DNA of 21,560 bases from a virus. Shown here one piece after another: positions 13,656-21,560 of this stretch (its first letter is position 1; every line of letters starts with the position of its first letter). Location of the stretch: positions 1-21,560 of the IMG/VR virus record IMGVR_UViG_3300030012_001963; one strand, written 5' to 3'. Made by a program: the position numbers and the translations under genes. The notes beneath the pieces were generated by a model. That model searched no databases. It was not told the origin of the DNA and was given only the letters and a program-made list of their open reading frames with translations.

Positions 13656-14004
13656 ATTCTATAACGCTAAAAACCAAATCTATGTTTGCGTGATTAACTT
13701 GTGCTTTGATAATTTCGCCTTGTTTTAAAATGAGACCTGAGTTTGTAATTAATTCTAGAGTGTTATGTGCGGTTATGTTTTTTTGTTTAAATAAAAAAAA
13801 CTCAACAGAACTCGTATCTGTTATTGATATATCTAGGTTTGTTTGTTGATTGCCATGATCGCAAGCAAATATGCCTTCAACTATAGCAAAAGTAAAATCA
13901 TCGCCTGCTGGTGCTGTGTAAATAGTTTGTTGCGTAGTAGCTGAAAAAGAATGTTTTACGTTGATAGCTCTTTGTATATATTGAGGTTTTGCAGATAAAT
14001 CCAT
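13639..14004 (-). CDS. Small beta-rich virion protein
   Basis: This gene encodes 121 residues with strands throughout: TTQQTIYTAPAGDDFTFAIV, LDISITDTSSVEFFLFKQ, then ITAHNTLELITNSGLILKQG. The plan 'x-xxIYTAPAG..xxIxxIxxxN..xxLxITD..xxxLF..xIxAxxTLEL..xLxLxxGDxIKA' is that of small beta-sandwich proteins found beside phage head or tail genes. It overlaps the upstream tail-hub-like gene by one base (TAATG). A structural or decorating role is likely; no precise family is assigned. Confidence 0.65.
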   Translation of the reverse strand: MDLSAKPQYIQRAINVKHSFSATTQQTIYTAPAGDDFTFAIVEGIFACDHGNQQTNLDISITDTSSVEFFLFKQKNITAHNTLELITNSGLILKQGEIIKAQVNHANIDLVFSVIEYAKGD

Positions 14005-15515
14005 TATCTTCTACCTCTTTGTTTTATATCAGCTCTAACATTACCTAATTGAAATACTTGGTCTGTATCACCGGTAACTTTCATTTGTATTTGTCTAGCT
14101 GTAAATCTAGCATCAGTATATCCATCAGTTGCAAAACTAAAAGAACCAAAGTCTGTTTCTGCACCTAAAGGTGTATTTCTACCTTTAAAACTTAAAGTAA
14201 CAGCAGGTAAAGTAGTAGTCTTTTCATCAGGTAATATCTGATTTACTTGTGCAAGTCTGTCGCCTTGTCCTATTTCTAATGGTCCTGTTTCACAAAACGG
14301 TTGTGTTGTACCTAAATCTGGCGAGTTAAATAAAGTACCAAAGTCATGTTGTAAGATTTGATTATTATTATCAGCAGCTAGTGAAAAATCAAAAGCACCT
14401 TCATCAATCCAACAATTTCTTGATAGTTCACCAACAGACCAAACATTGTCTAAATAGTTCCAAATAACATATTTGTTTGGTGTTTGTGACGTGCCAGATG
14501 GAAAGAACCACCATACTTCGTTGTGTTTTTGGTTATGCCCACCGCAAGTTGTTAATCTGTATAAGGTATGTAAATCATCAAATACAAAATCATGCACGTC
14601 TGATTTTATTTCTCTAACTGAACCGTCATAAATGTAGAATGAGTTCTCTCCCATCCATGTTAAAAATTCACCTGCTTGAACGATACATCTTCTACTAATC
14701 GCTTTACAGTTTGTACCTGCTTCGGCTATACCATATGTAAAAGGTGCCCCGACATAATACAAACGGTTGATACCAACGTCAGTAAAAATAATAATATCTC
14801 CTCTATATTTAACCGCATAATGAGCCTGTCCTCCTGTTGCTATTTGTAAATCTCCTGCAGTATTGTTAGCTGCAGCCGTCCATGATGTACTGTTTTCTCT
14901 TTCACTCCATTGTATTTTTCTAGGATCGCCGCCTGCACCAATACAAACAACGTGCCTTTCGTTAGTTACTATCACGCCTATATTATTTATTGGTGCGTTA
15001 GAAAGGGTTGTGACTGAGCTAGGAGATGATGGGTTCCATTCAAAAACTCTGCCATCACTAGCAGAACATATAAGTAAGTTTTGTCCAAAATTATCAAAAG
15101 AAAATGATTTAGTTTCAAAATCTAAACCAGATGGTCCTGCATCTCCGTTACCCTCTCTTGCTTCTCCCCATTCTTCTTTGCCGTATAGCCCAGCTCCGTA
15201 ACCTAACGGATTGTTATTTTTATCGCTAACAAAATTTACTGGTTGTACTTCGTAATTAACATTGTTATAAAAAACGTAGATTTTTTCTCTAGTACCGATA
15301 CCTAAAACTTTCTTACCGCTATTATCGTTGTAGGAATACATGCCTATTGGTGTACCAGTTAAAGATGAAGAAAGTAAATTTTCCCAACCACCTATGGGTC
15401 TTAGGAAGCCGTTTTCAAAACGCACTAAATTACCGTCAACCCAACGAGTTTTGTTAGCGTATTCAGTTCCGTTTTTTACTATGCCTGCTGGCGGAGTTAT
15501 GTTTACCAAAGCCAT
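14004..15515 (-). CDS. P22 gp10-like tail hub / DNA-stabilisation protein
   Basis: This gene encodes 503 residues. The start, PPAGIVKNGTEYANKTRWVD, then GNLVRFENGFLRPIGGWENL, is characteristic of the large phage 'stabilisation' or tail-hub proteins related to P22 gp10, followed by a series of beta repeats with 'xxIGTxxKIYVFxN' and 'NxVWWFFPSG' segments typical of a beta-propeller-like fold. In P22 this protein closes the portal after packaging and joins the tail. Here it directly precedes the block of small and ejection-type genes, as in P22. It is two bases from the fibre gene upstream. The family call is moderately strong; the propeller is inference. Confidence 0.7.
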   Translation of the reverse strand: MALVNITPPAGIVKNGTEYANKTRWVDGNLVRFENGFLRPIGGWENLLSSSLTGTPIGMYSYNDNSGKKVLGIGTREKIYVFYNNVNYEVQPVNFVSDKNNNPLGYGAGLYGKEEWGEAREGNGDAGPSGLDFETKSFSFDNFGQNLLICSASDGRVFEWNPSSPSSVTTLSNAPINNIGVIVTNERHVVCIGAGGDPRKIQWSERENSTSWTAAANNTAGDLQIATGGQAHYAVKYRGDIIIFTDVGINRLYYVGAPFTYGIAEAGTNCKAISRRCIVQAGEFLTWMGENSFYIYDGSVREIKSDVHDFVFDDLHTLYRLTTCGGHNQKHNEVWWFFPSGTSQTPNKYVIWNYLDNVWSVGELSRNCWIDEGAFDFSLAADNNNQILQHDFGTLFNSPDLGTTQPFCETGPLEIGQGDRLAQVNQILPDEKTTTLPAVTLSFKGRNTPLGAETDFGSFSFATDGYTDARFTARQIQMKVTGDTDQVFQLGNVRADIKQRGRR

Positions 15516-15517
15516 AT

Positions 15518-16255
15518 TTAAGCATTTTCTAAAGTTTTAACTTTTTCTTCTAATTCTTTTACTGCACCTATTAATAAAGCAACTAAACTGTTGTAATCAA
15601 TTTTTTTGACGTTCTCTCCCCCTAAAGATTCTGCTCCATCAAAAATAGCTTCTGGTACATAATTTTCTACTTGTTGTGCAATTAAACCTATTTGAGTATC
15701 GGTAGTGTTTCTAACTCCCTCTATTTCATTTTTCCAATTAAAACTAACTGGCTGTAAATTTTTTATTTTATCAAGGCTATTAGATGAGGATATATTGGCA
15801 ATGTTAGTTTTTAAATTTTCATCGGAAGCATCTGTACTAGCCGCAGTTAATCTCCCTTGAGCATCTACAGTAATAGATGCTATACCTCCGCTTAAAGTTG
15901 TAGCAAATGCAACAGTTGGTAGACCTAATGTATGACCTATGCCTTCTCCAGTTGTCGCTCCTGTTGTCGTTAAATGACCAGATGTAACGGCAATAGTGCC
16001 AACGTAATTACCAGTCGTTTTAGTACCTAAAGCAATGCTGTTATCTGGAACAGTTAAAGTTCCTGATATTGTAGCCGTGCCAGCTACAGTTAAGGTTTTG
16101 CCAGAACCAACATTTAAACCAACGGATGTGCCGTTACCTGCTCCTGCAAATATGGCATCAACAGAATCTAAGTTATTGTTTAAAGTTCCACCCCAAGTAT
16201 TATCAGACCCACCTACGGTTGGCTTGGTTAATCCTAAGTTAGTTGTCGTTGTCAT
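15518..16255 (-). CDS. Short tail fibre with S74 intramolecular chaperone
   Basis: This gene encodes 245 residues. The N-terminus LGLTKPTVGGSDNTWGGTLN then NNLDSVDAIF is an attachment-type module shared with the long fibre at the right edge. The middle is Gly/Thr-rich beta sequence (about 45-140). The S74 peptidase/chaperone domain starts at S144-D145 (DASDENLKTN), the self-cleavage position, and contains IGLIAQQVENYVPEAIF and a final coiled coil (ALLIGAVKELEEKVKTLENA). In relatives this domain trimerises the fibre and is then cut off. It lies two bases before the gp10-like gene. The exposed part is very short, so it may be a base or adaptor fibre. Confidence 0.85.
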   Translation of the reverse strand: MTTTTNLGLTKPTVGGSDNTWGGTLNNNLDSVDAIFAGAGNGTSVGLNVGSGKTLTVAGTATISGTLTVPDNSIALGTKTTGNYVGTIAVTSGHLTTTGATTGEGIGHTLGLPTVAFATTLSGGIASITVDAQGRLTAASTDASDENLKTNIANISSSNSLDKIKNLQPVSFNWKNEIEGVRNTTDTQIGLIAQQVENYVPEAIFDGAESLGGENVKKIDYNSLVALLIGAVKELEEKVKTLENA

Positions 16256-16263
16256 AGCTTTTT

Positions 16264-16269
16264 ATTATA
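16264..16269 (-). promoter_or_regulatory. Possible -10 box before the short fibre gene
   Basis: A perfect TATAAT on the minus strand ends nine bases before the ATG at 16255. A weak TCTCAA sits 17 bases further upstream. It lies in the only gap of any size (45 bases) among the fibre genes and shares the 11-mer TCTATAATAAA with the control region at 7566-7576. A start of transcription here would give an almost leaderless message. Evidence is limited to sequence and position. Confidence 0.35.
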
Positions 16270-16300
16270 GACTATTCAGGCAGTTCTTGAGAATCAATTA

Positions 16301-17233
16301 TTAACCACCCTCTAATGTTTCTATCCTTGCTTTTAAATCGTCTATTATAGTTTGTTGTTCTTGTATTGCTTTGACAAGTATAGGAGTTATATTTCCATAA
16401 TCCATGCCTAAAGTATCGTCACTCTCATCTGTTGGCATAAGTTCTTTTACATACTGACCCAATCCGATATCTTGAAAATTTTGTGCAATAAAACCATACT
16501 CTTTACTAGGTCTTGAGTCGTCTTTTGTATCTCCATTGAGTTCTGTTCGCCAGTCAAAATCTTTAACAGTAATTTGTTTAACTTTGTCTAAAACATCTGC
16601 TGAATCTGTAATGTTCATTTTCATTCTTTCATCAGATAAAAAGTTTAAATCAATAGAATCGCTATCACTTGTCATACTGAATATATTTGTACCGTTTGTC
16701 ATTTTGCCGATATACCAATATCCTGTTGTCGTATTTGTATAATTACGAGCAGATATTCCCCAACCACCTGCCGTAGAGTGAGTTCTCAACTGTAAAATAC
16801 CTGAAGAATCATCTCCAATATATCCTGCATCCGCAGCTAGAGTCAGTTTCCCTGTTGACTCCAATCTCATTTTTTCTGTTAAAGTAAAAGAATTACCATC
16901 AGTTAAACTTGTATTGTTATAAAAAAATGTTGCTCCATTATCAAAAGATACACCTGATGCCGAAGTAGAAGCGGCTATAAAATTGCTTCCGTTATAATAA
17001 AATCCACCAGAAACTATTAATTGATTATTGTCTGTTGATGTTAAAAATCCACCGTCTTGAGACGCAGCACCTACTTTCATTTGGGTATTACTGCCTTCAA
17101 CATCTAAAAGAAAATCAGGACTCGTAGTTCCTATCCCAACTTGTTCTGAACTATTAATAGTTATAGCAGTAGCGTTACTACTATCTGATATTCCGGGAGT
17201 GCTTGATAATTCTGCTGGTATTTTAGTTGTCAT
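16301..17233 (-). CDS. Tail fibre with S74 chaperone (second N-terminal family)
   Basis: This gene encodes 310 residues. The first 45 residues (ISDSSNATAITINSSEQVGI then GTTSPDFLLDV) closely match the start of the fibre at 17569-18561, defining a shared anchoring module. A beta-rich shaft or tip with many Asn, Tyr and Gly follows (about 50-195). The S74 domain begins at S200-D201 (NFLSDERMKMNITD), includes KEYGFIAQNFQDIGLGQYVK, and ends in a coiled coil with IEQ-type heptads (AIQEQQTIIDDLKARIETLE). The matching N-terminus and different middle suggest it recognises another receptor than its paralogue or forms a mixed fibre. Confidence 0.85.
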   Translation of the reverse strand: MTTKIPAELSSTPGISDSSNATAITINSSEQVGIGTTSPDFLLDVEGSNTQMKVGAASQDGGFLTSTDNNQLIVSGGFYYNGSNFIAASTSASGVSFDNGATFFYNNTSLTDGNSFTLTEKMRLESTGKLTLAADAGYIGDDSSGILQLRTHSTAGGWGISARNYTNTTTGYWYIGKMTNGTNIFSMTSDSDSIDLNFLSDERMKMNITDSADVLDKVKQITVKDFDWRTELNGDTKDDSRPSKEYGFIAQNFQDIGLGQYVKELMPTDESDDTLGMDYGNITPILVKAIQEQQTIIDDLKARIETLEGG

Positions 17234-17234
17234 A

Positions 17235-17576
17235 TTAACCTATAGTTTTAGTAACTGATGTTGGTGTAACTTTTTCAGCTATCTGAGCATCCAAATCAGC
17301 TTTGTAATTAGTTACAGCTTCTTCACCCATAGCTGCTTCAACCCAGCCTTGCACATCACTTGCTGTTAAGTCTGCAAAGGCTGTAAAGCTAGATAAATCA
17401 GAAACATCTAAAGGCTGACTGCCATATACACTTGCAGTTTGCGGATTACCGTCTGCATCGTTATTAGCATCGTCGGTTGCTAAGAGTCGCCAATGGACGT
17501 TGTAAACCACATCGTCCTTTTCTTCGTGTGTTGGGTAAGTATCAACTGTACTTACGTTCCATTCATAATTAACCAT
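17235..17576 (-). CDS. DUF7936-like phage protein
   Basis: This gene encodes 113 residues. The pattern MVNYEWNVSTVDTYPTHEEK, then DVVYNVHWRLLATDD, ASVYGSQPLDV and a WVEAAMGEEAVTNYKADLDA helix, is that of a small family I know from cyanophage and other marine phage fibre regions and associate with DUF7936. Its function is not established. It sits between two fibre genes, one base from the next and overlapping the previous by eight bases, so it is made together with them and may be a fibre chaperone or connector. That role is inferred only from position. Confidence 0.75.
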   Translation of the reverse strand: MVNYEWNVSTVDTYPTHEEKDDVVYNVHWRLLATDDANNDADGNPQTASVYGSQPLDVSDLSSFTAFADLTASDVQGWVEAAMGEEAVTNYKADLDAQIAEKVTPTSVTKTIG

Positions 17577-18561
17577 TTTTTAGTGCCTCAATTTCTTGTT
17601 GTAGTGATTCGATTTGTTCTTGTTGTTCTTGCATTGCTTTGGTTAAAACAGAAGTAAAGGCTGCATAATCAATTTTCATATCGCCCTGCCCATCTGTACC
17701 AGATACAATTTCTGGAACTTCTTCAACCATTTCTTGTGCTATAAATCCTATATTGTAATCACCCTCTAAAGTTCTTTTTTCTCCGTCAATTTCAAACATT
17801 TCAACAACATCTTTAAACTTAAACTTCTTAGGTTTTAATTTTTTTACAGTTTCTAAACCGTATGCTATATCAGTAATGTTTTCTTTTTGGTCTTTATCTG
17901 AAATAAATCCAGCAGATGTAAGCGAAACTTCAAATCTTCCTGTACCACTTGCATCATATACAACCAATGTATTACTTGCTGTTGTGCCTAAATACCAACC
18001 GTAATTTGTACCACTTGCTTGGTCTCTATCTATACCTAAAGCATAAGTACCCCCACTTATATAAGCAGCAGTAGAATCATCTGGTGATTTAACATGAAGG
18101 TCTGAATTTGGCGAAGTTGTGCCAATCCCGACATGTCCCGCAGATGTAAAACGCATTACCTCATTTGCGTTTGTATCAAATTTCATAAAATCATTAGCAT
18201 GGTTATAAGAAACAGAACCTCTCCAAGAATCACTAGCTCCCTTACCGTCTGCAAAAGATAATTGACCATTTCCAGAAGTAGAATCTGAAAAAATAATAAG
18301 CCCTGTATAAGTTGAAAGACTTGGACCACCAATAATTACTTGGTGAGCTGAGTTTGCCCAGCCGCCTGAACCACTAGTTCCAAAGCTTGCTATTGAATCA
18401 CCAGTATTAGCTGTTATTGTGTGTGTAACATCTAATTTGCTTACTGGGCTTGTGTTTGCAATCCCAACATTTTCAGAACTATCTATAGTTATAGCAGTAG
18501 CATCAGAGCTATCAGAAACTCCTGTGTCTAATAAGCTTCTTGATATTTTTGTAAGTGCCAT
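17569..18561 (-). CDS. Tail fibre with S74 chaperone (second N-terminal family)
   Basis: This gene encodes 330 residues. The N-terminus (SDSSDATAITIDSSENVGIA) is a close relative of that of the fibre at 16301-17233. The shaft holds another VGIGTTSP motif (about 144-151), and a diverse beta-rich region lies at about 155-215. The S74 domain starts at S221-D222 (GFISDKDQKENITD), has YNIGFIAQEMVEEVPEIVSG, and ends in a Gln/Glu-rich coiled coil (AMQEQQEQIESLQQEIEALK). It begins one base after the stop of the long fibre gene. Self-cleavage at S221 would release the last 110 residues. Receptor unknown. Confidence 0.87.
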   Translation of the reverse strand: MALTKISRSLLDTGVSDSSDATAITIDSSENVGIANTSPVSKLDVTHTITANTGDSIASFGTSGSGGWANSAHQVIIGGPSLSTYTGLIIFSDSTSGNGQLSFADGKGASDSWRGSVSYNHANDFMKFDTNANEVMRFTSAGHVGIGTTSPNSDLHVKSPDDSTAAYISGGTYALGIDRDQASGTNYGWYLGTTASNTLVVYDASGTGRFEVSLTSAGFISDKDQKENITDIAYGLETVKKLKPKKFKFKDVVEMFEIDGEKRTLEGDYNIGFIAQEMVEEVPEIVSGTDGQGDMKIDYAAFTSVLTKAMQEQQEQIESLQQEIEALKNG

Positions 18562-18562
18562 A

Positions 18563-21560
18563 TTATTCTCCTCCCTCTAAAGTTTCTATTCGGGCAGTAA
18601 GAGCTTCTATTTTATCATCTGCCTCTTGTAATGCTTTTATCAATGGTGCAATAAATTCTGTATATCTCAAACCATATCTAGTTTCTGTTACAGGGTTATC
18701 CTTATCATGTTTAGGCGGTTCAGTTGGTTCATCTTTACAAAATCCTGCAAAGTCCTGTCCTGTCTTGCTTATATCAGATAAAACATCTTCTACATCCTGT
18801 GCTATTAACCCATAATGTGTTCTTCCACTTGTACCATCATTAAATTTATAAGATTTTGGTGCTAGTCTTTTTACAAAATCTAAACCTAAATCACTATCAA
18901 CAATAGTATTTTTTTCATTTCTATCAGAACTATAAGTAGTTCCAGAAAGATACATATTTCTCCATCTGTAAGAACTATGACCTAAATCATAAGTAGCATC
19001 TGAAAGTGGCATAGTTGTATGAAAGTAAACTGAACCTCTACCAATCTGTGCACCTTCAACTTCTAAAGCATAGTTTATTGTTGTCGGATTACCAATACCA
19101 ACTCCACCATCAGATTCAATTCTTAAATCATAACTTCCTGAACTTACATGACCTATTGCTCCAAAACCTCCGTCATTACCATAAATTCTTAGTCCATGTG
19201 GACCTGATTCTCCTAAAAATTCTGCTACTGTTCCACTAGCACTTGTTACTGAAAGTGTTTGACCCGGACTACTAGTTCCTATGCCAACATTTCCAGAAGA
19301 ATCAATTCGCATTGCTTCTGTAAAAGAACCTGCTCTTGTTGTACTAAATGTTAAAGTACCATCTTCACTACCATCACTTACATCAGAAGCTAAACATCTT
19401 ATACCACCATAAGTAGTATGATTACCACCATCATCTGTACCTTGAAAAGCTAATGCTCCTACTCTATCTCCATCAGCAGGAGAGCTAGAGTTATGATATA
19501 AAAGTAATTGTGCTCCTGTTGTTCCTGCATCAGTATTTTCAAATGTCACAGTATCTGTAAGTGAACTTGTGACATGAAGTGCTCCTAAAGTTGGAGCTGC
19601 TCCGATTCCTACTTTTAAGTTTTCATCAATAACTACAGCAGGTGTTGTACCTACAGTAGAACCTTTACCAATAATTAAATCGTCAGCAGAATCATCTAGT
19701 CCTACATAAAAGTCTTGGGCATTACCGTCAAAAACAATCTTTGTATCTTCTGCACCTGCGTCACCTATCGTTAGAGTAGGTGTAGTGCCTTTAAGTGTCA
19801 TAGCACTATTAGTTAGAGTTAGTACCTCAGTCCCCGCTACGTCCATTCTAATGGTGTCCTCGTCTGTACTTTCTTCTACTTGTATCTTAGTATCGCCATC
19901 AGCGTCTTCAAAAGTAGTTACAGCTACATTACTAAATGTTACACATTCTACTTTTGTACCTGTAGGAGGAGCAGCACTAAATGTTAGTGTGCTGCCTGAT
20001 ATTGAATAAGTGTCTTTATGTTGAACAACACCATCAATAGTTACGAATGTTTGATTCTCAGATGAAGGAGTTGTGCTTAATGCTAGAGTAGTATCTGAAC
20101 CATCACCAGTCATTGTGTCAATTGAAGGTGCAGTACCTACAATACCGCCCTCTAATTGAAAGACTTCTATAACTCTACCGTTGACAGGTGCAGTTGCAAA
20201 AGTAAGGGTAGTTCCTGAAACTGTATAAACATTATCTGCCTGATAAACACCGTCTATAAATACAATAAGACCATCTTCGTTAGTCATGCTTGTAGATAGC
20301 GTGAAGGCTGTGGTTGAACCATCGCCTGCAAAAGTATTCTTAGCAAAAGAAGAAGAACTGCCGCCAGAACCAGATGCACTAGAAGCTATGGTTATTGAGT
20401 CACTACTAGCATCTGTAGTCAGAGTGATATTGCTACCAGCAACCAAAGTAAGTGTATCTGTGGTTGCATCTGCAACTACGTCAGATTGACCCGATACTGA
20501 AATCGTTGAGAATAAGTTTTGTGAGCCACCACCAGAACTAGCAAATGTAATTTCATCGCCACTAGCATTGGTAGTAATCGTCATGTTTGAGCCAGCTACT
20601 AAAGTAAGTGTGTCTGCTGCTGCATCTGCGACTATATCGCTTTGACCAGATACAGATATTGTTTTAAATGCTTCACTTACTGAACCACCGCCTGTAACAC
20701 TAAAGTCTAATGTACCGTCAGAATCTTCGTAGGTAACAGTTATGTTACTTTCTGTGTTACCAGAAACCATAGCACCTACGGTATCTTGTATAACCTCTGT
20801 TAAGTCTATGTTTGCAGTACCGTCAAAAGATACACCATGAATAGTTCTTGCAGTTGCTAAGGCTGTAGCTGTAGCTGCATTACCTGTAATGTCGCCAGAT
20901 GTTAAAGCAATCGTACCTGCTGATGCAGGTAAAACTACAGTAGGATTACCGCTAAAGCTTGCATGAGCAGGTGCTTGTAATCTTAAATAATGTGCGTTAT
21001 TGCTTTCGCAATAAAAGTCTATATGTGATTGTGTGCCACCGTTTTTAATTTTTATTGCACCTTGTTCTATAACAACACCGTTTGTAGAACCACCGCCAAC
21101 ACCTAAAGAAGTTGTAATCTCTGTAGCTGATGGCAGACCTATCGTTATTGTTCCTGAACTTTCTGCGACTTCTACTTCGTTAGAAGTACCTGCAAAATTA
21201 ATCGTTCCGCCTAAAGATATAGCAGTTGAATTTAAACCAGCACCAACCGTAATAGATGAATTACTTAATTTAGAGTTAGCTATAGAACCAGCTAACATTG
21301 AGTTTTCTACAGATGTGGCTGCTATGGTAGCTGTTAGTGTGCCACTAGCTAAATTAGTAAGTGTGACATTACCTGTAAGATCACCACCTAATGTGATGAC
21401 AGGTGATTTATTAATCGTAACAGCAGATGCAATATCCCCACCATCTATGTTGAGTGAAACACCTGTACCAGTACCACTAAATATTGCATCGATAGCATCT
21501 AAGTTAGCGTTTAACTTTTGTCCCCAGTTGGTAGAAACATCTAGCTCTGGTTTAGTTAAT
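18563..21560 (-). CDS. Long tail fibre with S74 chaperone, N-terminus cut by window edge
   Basis: The frame stays open from the stop at 18563 to the right edge, so the internal ATG at 21298 is not the start. The 87 extra residues begin LTKPELDVSTNWGQKLNANL and match the N-terminal module of the short fibre at 15518-16255; by that alignment only a few residues are missing. The visible protein is 998 residues. It contains tandem repeats of about 52 and 73 residues, several VGIG(T)(S)SP-type motifs, and an S74 domain starting at S878-D879 (TTYSSDRNEKNTI) with HYGLIAQDVEDVL and a coiled-coil end. C-terminal cleavage would release 121 residues. It is the longest receptor-binding candidate here. 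Confidence 0.9.
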   Translation of the reverse strand, partial: LTKPELDVSTNWGQKLNANLDAIDAIFSGTGTGVSLNIDGGDIASAVTINKSPVITLGGDLTGNVTLTNLASGTLTATIAATSVENSMLAGSIANSKLSNSSITVGAGLNSTAISLGGTINFAGTSNEVEVAESSGTITIGLPSATEITTSLGVGGGSTNGVVIEQGAIKIKNGGTQSHIDFYCESNNAHYLRLQAPAHASFSGNPTVVLPASAGTIALTSGDITGNAATATALATARTIHGVSFDGTANIDLTEVIQDTVGAMVSGNTESNITVTYEDSDGTLDFSVTGGGSVSEAFKTISVSGQSDIVADAAADTLTLVAGSNMTITTNASGDEITFASSGGGSQNLFSTISVSGQSDVVADATTDTLTLVAGSNITLTTDASSDSITIASSASGSGGSSSSFAKNTFAGDGSTTAFTLSTSMTNEDGLIVFIDGVYQADNVYTVSGTTLTFATAPVNGRVIEVFQLEGGIVGTAPSIDTMTGDGSDTTLALSTTPSSENQTFVTIDGVVQHKDTYSISGSTLTFSAAPPTGTKVECVTFSNVAVTTFEDADGDTKIQVEESTDEDTIRMDVAGTEVLTLTNSAMTLKGTTPTLTIGDAGAEDTKIVFDGNAQDFYVGLDDSADDLIIGKGSTVGTTPAVVIDENLKVGIGAAPTLGALHVTSSLTDTVTFENTDAGTTGAQLLLYHNSSSPADGDRVGALAFQGTDDGGNHTTYGGIRCLASDVSDGSEDGTLTFSTTRAGSFTEAMRIDSSGNVGIGTSSPGQTLSVTSASGTVAEFLGESGPHGLRIYGNDGGFGAIGHVSSGSYDLRIESDGGVGIGNPTTINYALEVEGAQIGRGSVYFHTTMPLSDATYDLGHSSYRWRNMYLSGTTYSSDRNEKNTIVDSDLGLDFVKRLAPKSYKFNDGTSGRTHYGLIAQDVEDVLSDISKTGQDFAGFCKDEPTEPPKHDKDNPVTETRYGLRYTEFIAPLIKALQEADDKIEALTARIETLEGGE
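19934..20329 (-). repeat. Two ~58-residue imperfect repeats in the long fibre
   Basis: Coding bases 20159-20329 and 19934-20110 encode two related units about 73 residues apart. Shared features are GDGS-T, VFIDGVYQ versus VTIDGVVQ, Y(T/S)(V/I)SG(T/S)TLTF, then AP--G--(I/V)E(V/C). They look like a duplicated beta domain. They are imperfect at DNA level, so the duplication is not recent. Confidence 0.75.
20378..20662 (-). repeat. Two ~43-residue tandem repeats in the long fibre
   Basis: Coding bases 20534-20662 and 20378-20506 encode units with a period of 52 residues (156 bp). Both contain TISVSGQSD(I/V)VADA, then DTLTLVAGSN and an xITxAS ending. Identity is high in the first 28 residues. They probably form repeated shaft segments of the trimeric fibre. 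Confidence 0.8.

Noticed and set aside
19934-20662. Fibre repeats as a diversity-generating retroelement template/variable pair
   Set aside because: No reverse transcriptase gene and no adenine-biased mismatch pattern is visible; the repeats are ordinary imperfect protein-domain duplications.
18563-21298. ATG at 21298 as the start of the long fibre
   Set aside because: The frame continues to the window edge and the extra residues match another fibre's N-terminal module.

Overview
The window is part of an AT-rich double-stranded DNA phage (or prophage) genome, probably of a marine bacterium. The evidence is the gene content: a DNA replication/recombination module, a tail-hub and ejection-type block, and four tail-fibre genes with S74 (endosialidase-type) chaperone ends. 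The AT-rich composition and the fibre style (repeated VGIGTTSP motifs, a DUF7936-like neighbour) recall phages of marine bacteria such as pelagiphages and cyanophages. That host assignment is inference; no host gene, integrase, DNA polymerase, RNA polymerase, capsid, portal or terminase gene is visible, and no tRNA or CRISPR array was recognised.

Layout. (1) 1-1707, plus strand: eight very small genes, nearly all overlapping stop-to-start, including a zinc-ribbon mini-protein and a possible ribbon-helix-helix protein. (2) 1708-2313: a convergent junction with a 13-bp inverted repeat, a winged-helix-type gene read leftwards, and a short largely non-coding region with a hairpin, twin TATACGTATA palindromes and three 22-bp direct repeats that look like iterons or an operator array. 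(3) 2296-7539, minus strand: a tightly packed replication/recombination operon. In transcription order it holds an excisionase-like HTH protein, a DUF2800/Cas4-like nuclease, a coiled-coil protein, a Sak4-like ATPase, a 63-residue protein, a DUF669-type single-strand DNA-binding protein, a zinc-finger protein, a TOPRIM primase-helicase, a DUF3310 protein and a GTG-started 43-residue protein. (4) 7540-7609: a divergent control region with a good leftward promoter overlapped by an 8-bp inverted repeat, in front of a small rightward ribbon-helix-helix-like gene (7610-7819). (5) 7828-8226: a PD-(D/E)XK endonuclease. (6) 8230-15515, minus strand: virion genes whose order resembles the P22-type tail hub followed by an assembly protein and three ejection-protein candidates. 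(7) 15518-21560, minus strand: four S74-terminated fibre genes and one DUF7936-like gene. The longest fibre gene runs off the right edge of the window.

How it may work together. The Cas4-like nuclease, Sak4-like ATPase and DUF669 SSB look like a recombination and repair set, feeding the same operon as the primase-helicase. With no polymerase in view, the phage would recruit the host replisome, or its polymerase lies outside the window. The 22-bp repeats lie at the 3' end of this operon, directly in front of the winged-helix gene. This is the arrangement expected of an initiator with its origin, or of an autoregulated repressor with its operators, and it is the most interesting unexplained structure here. 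The four fibres fall into two N-terminal families joined to diverse middles and a common self-cleaving chaperone end, which suggests modular receptor-binding diversification.
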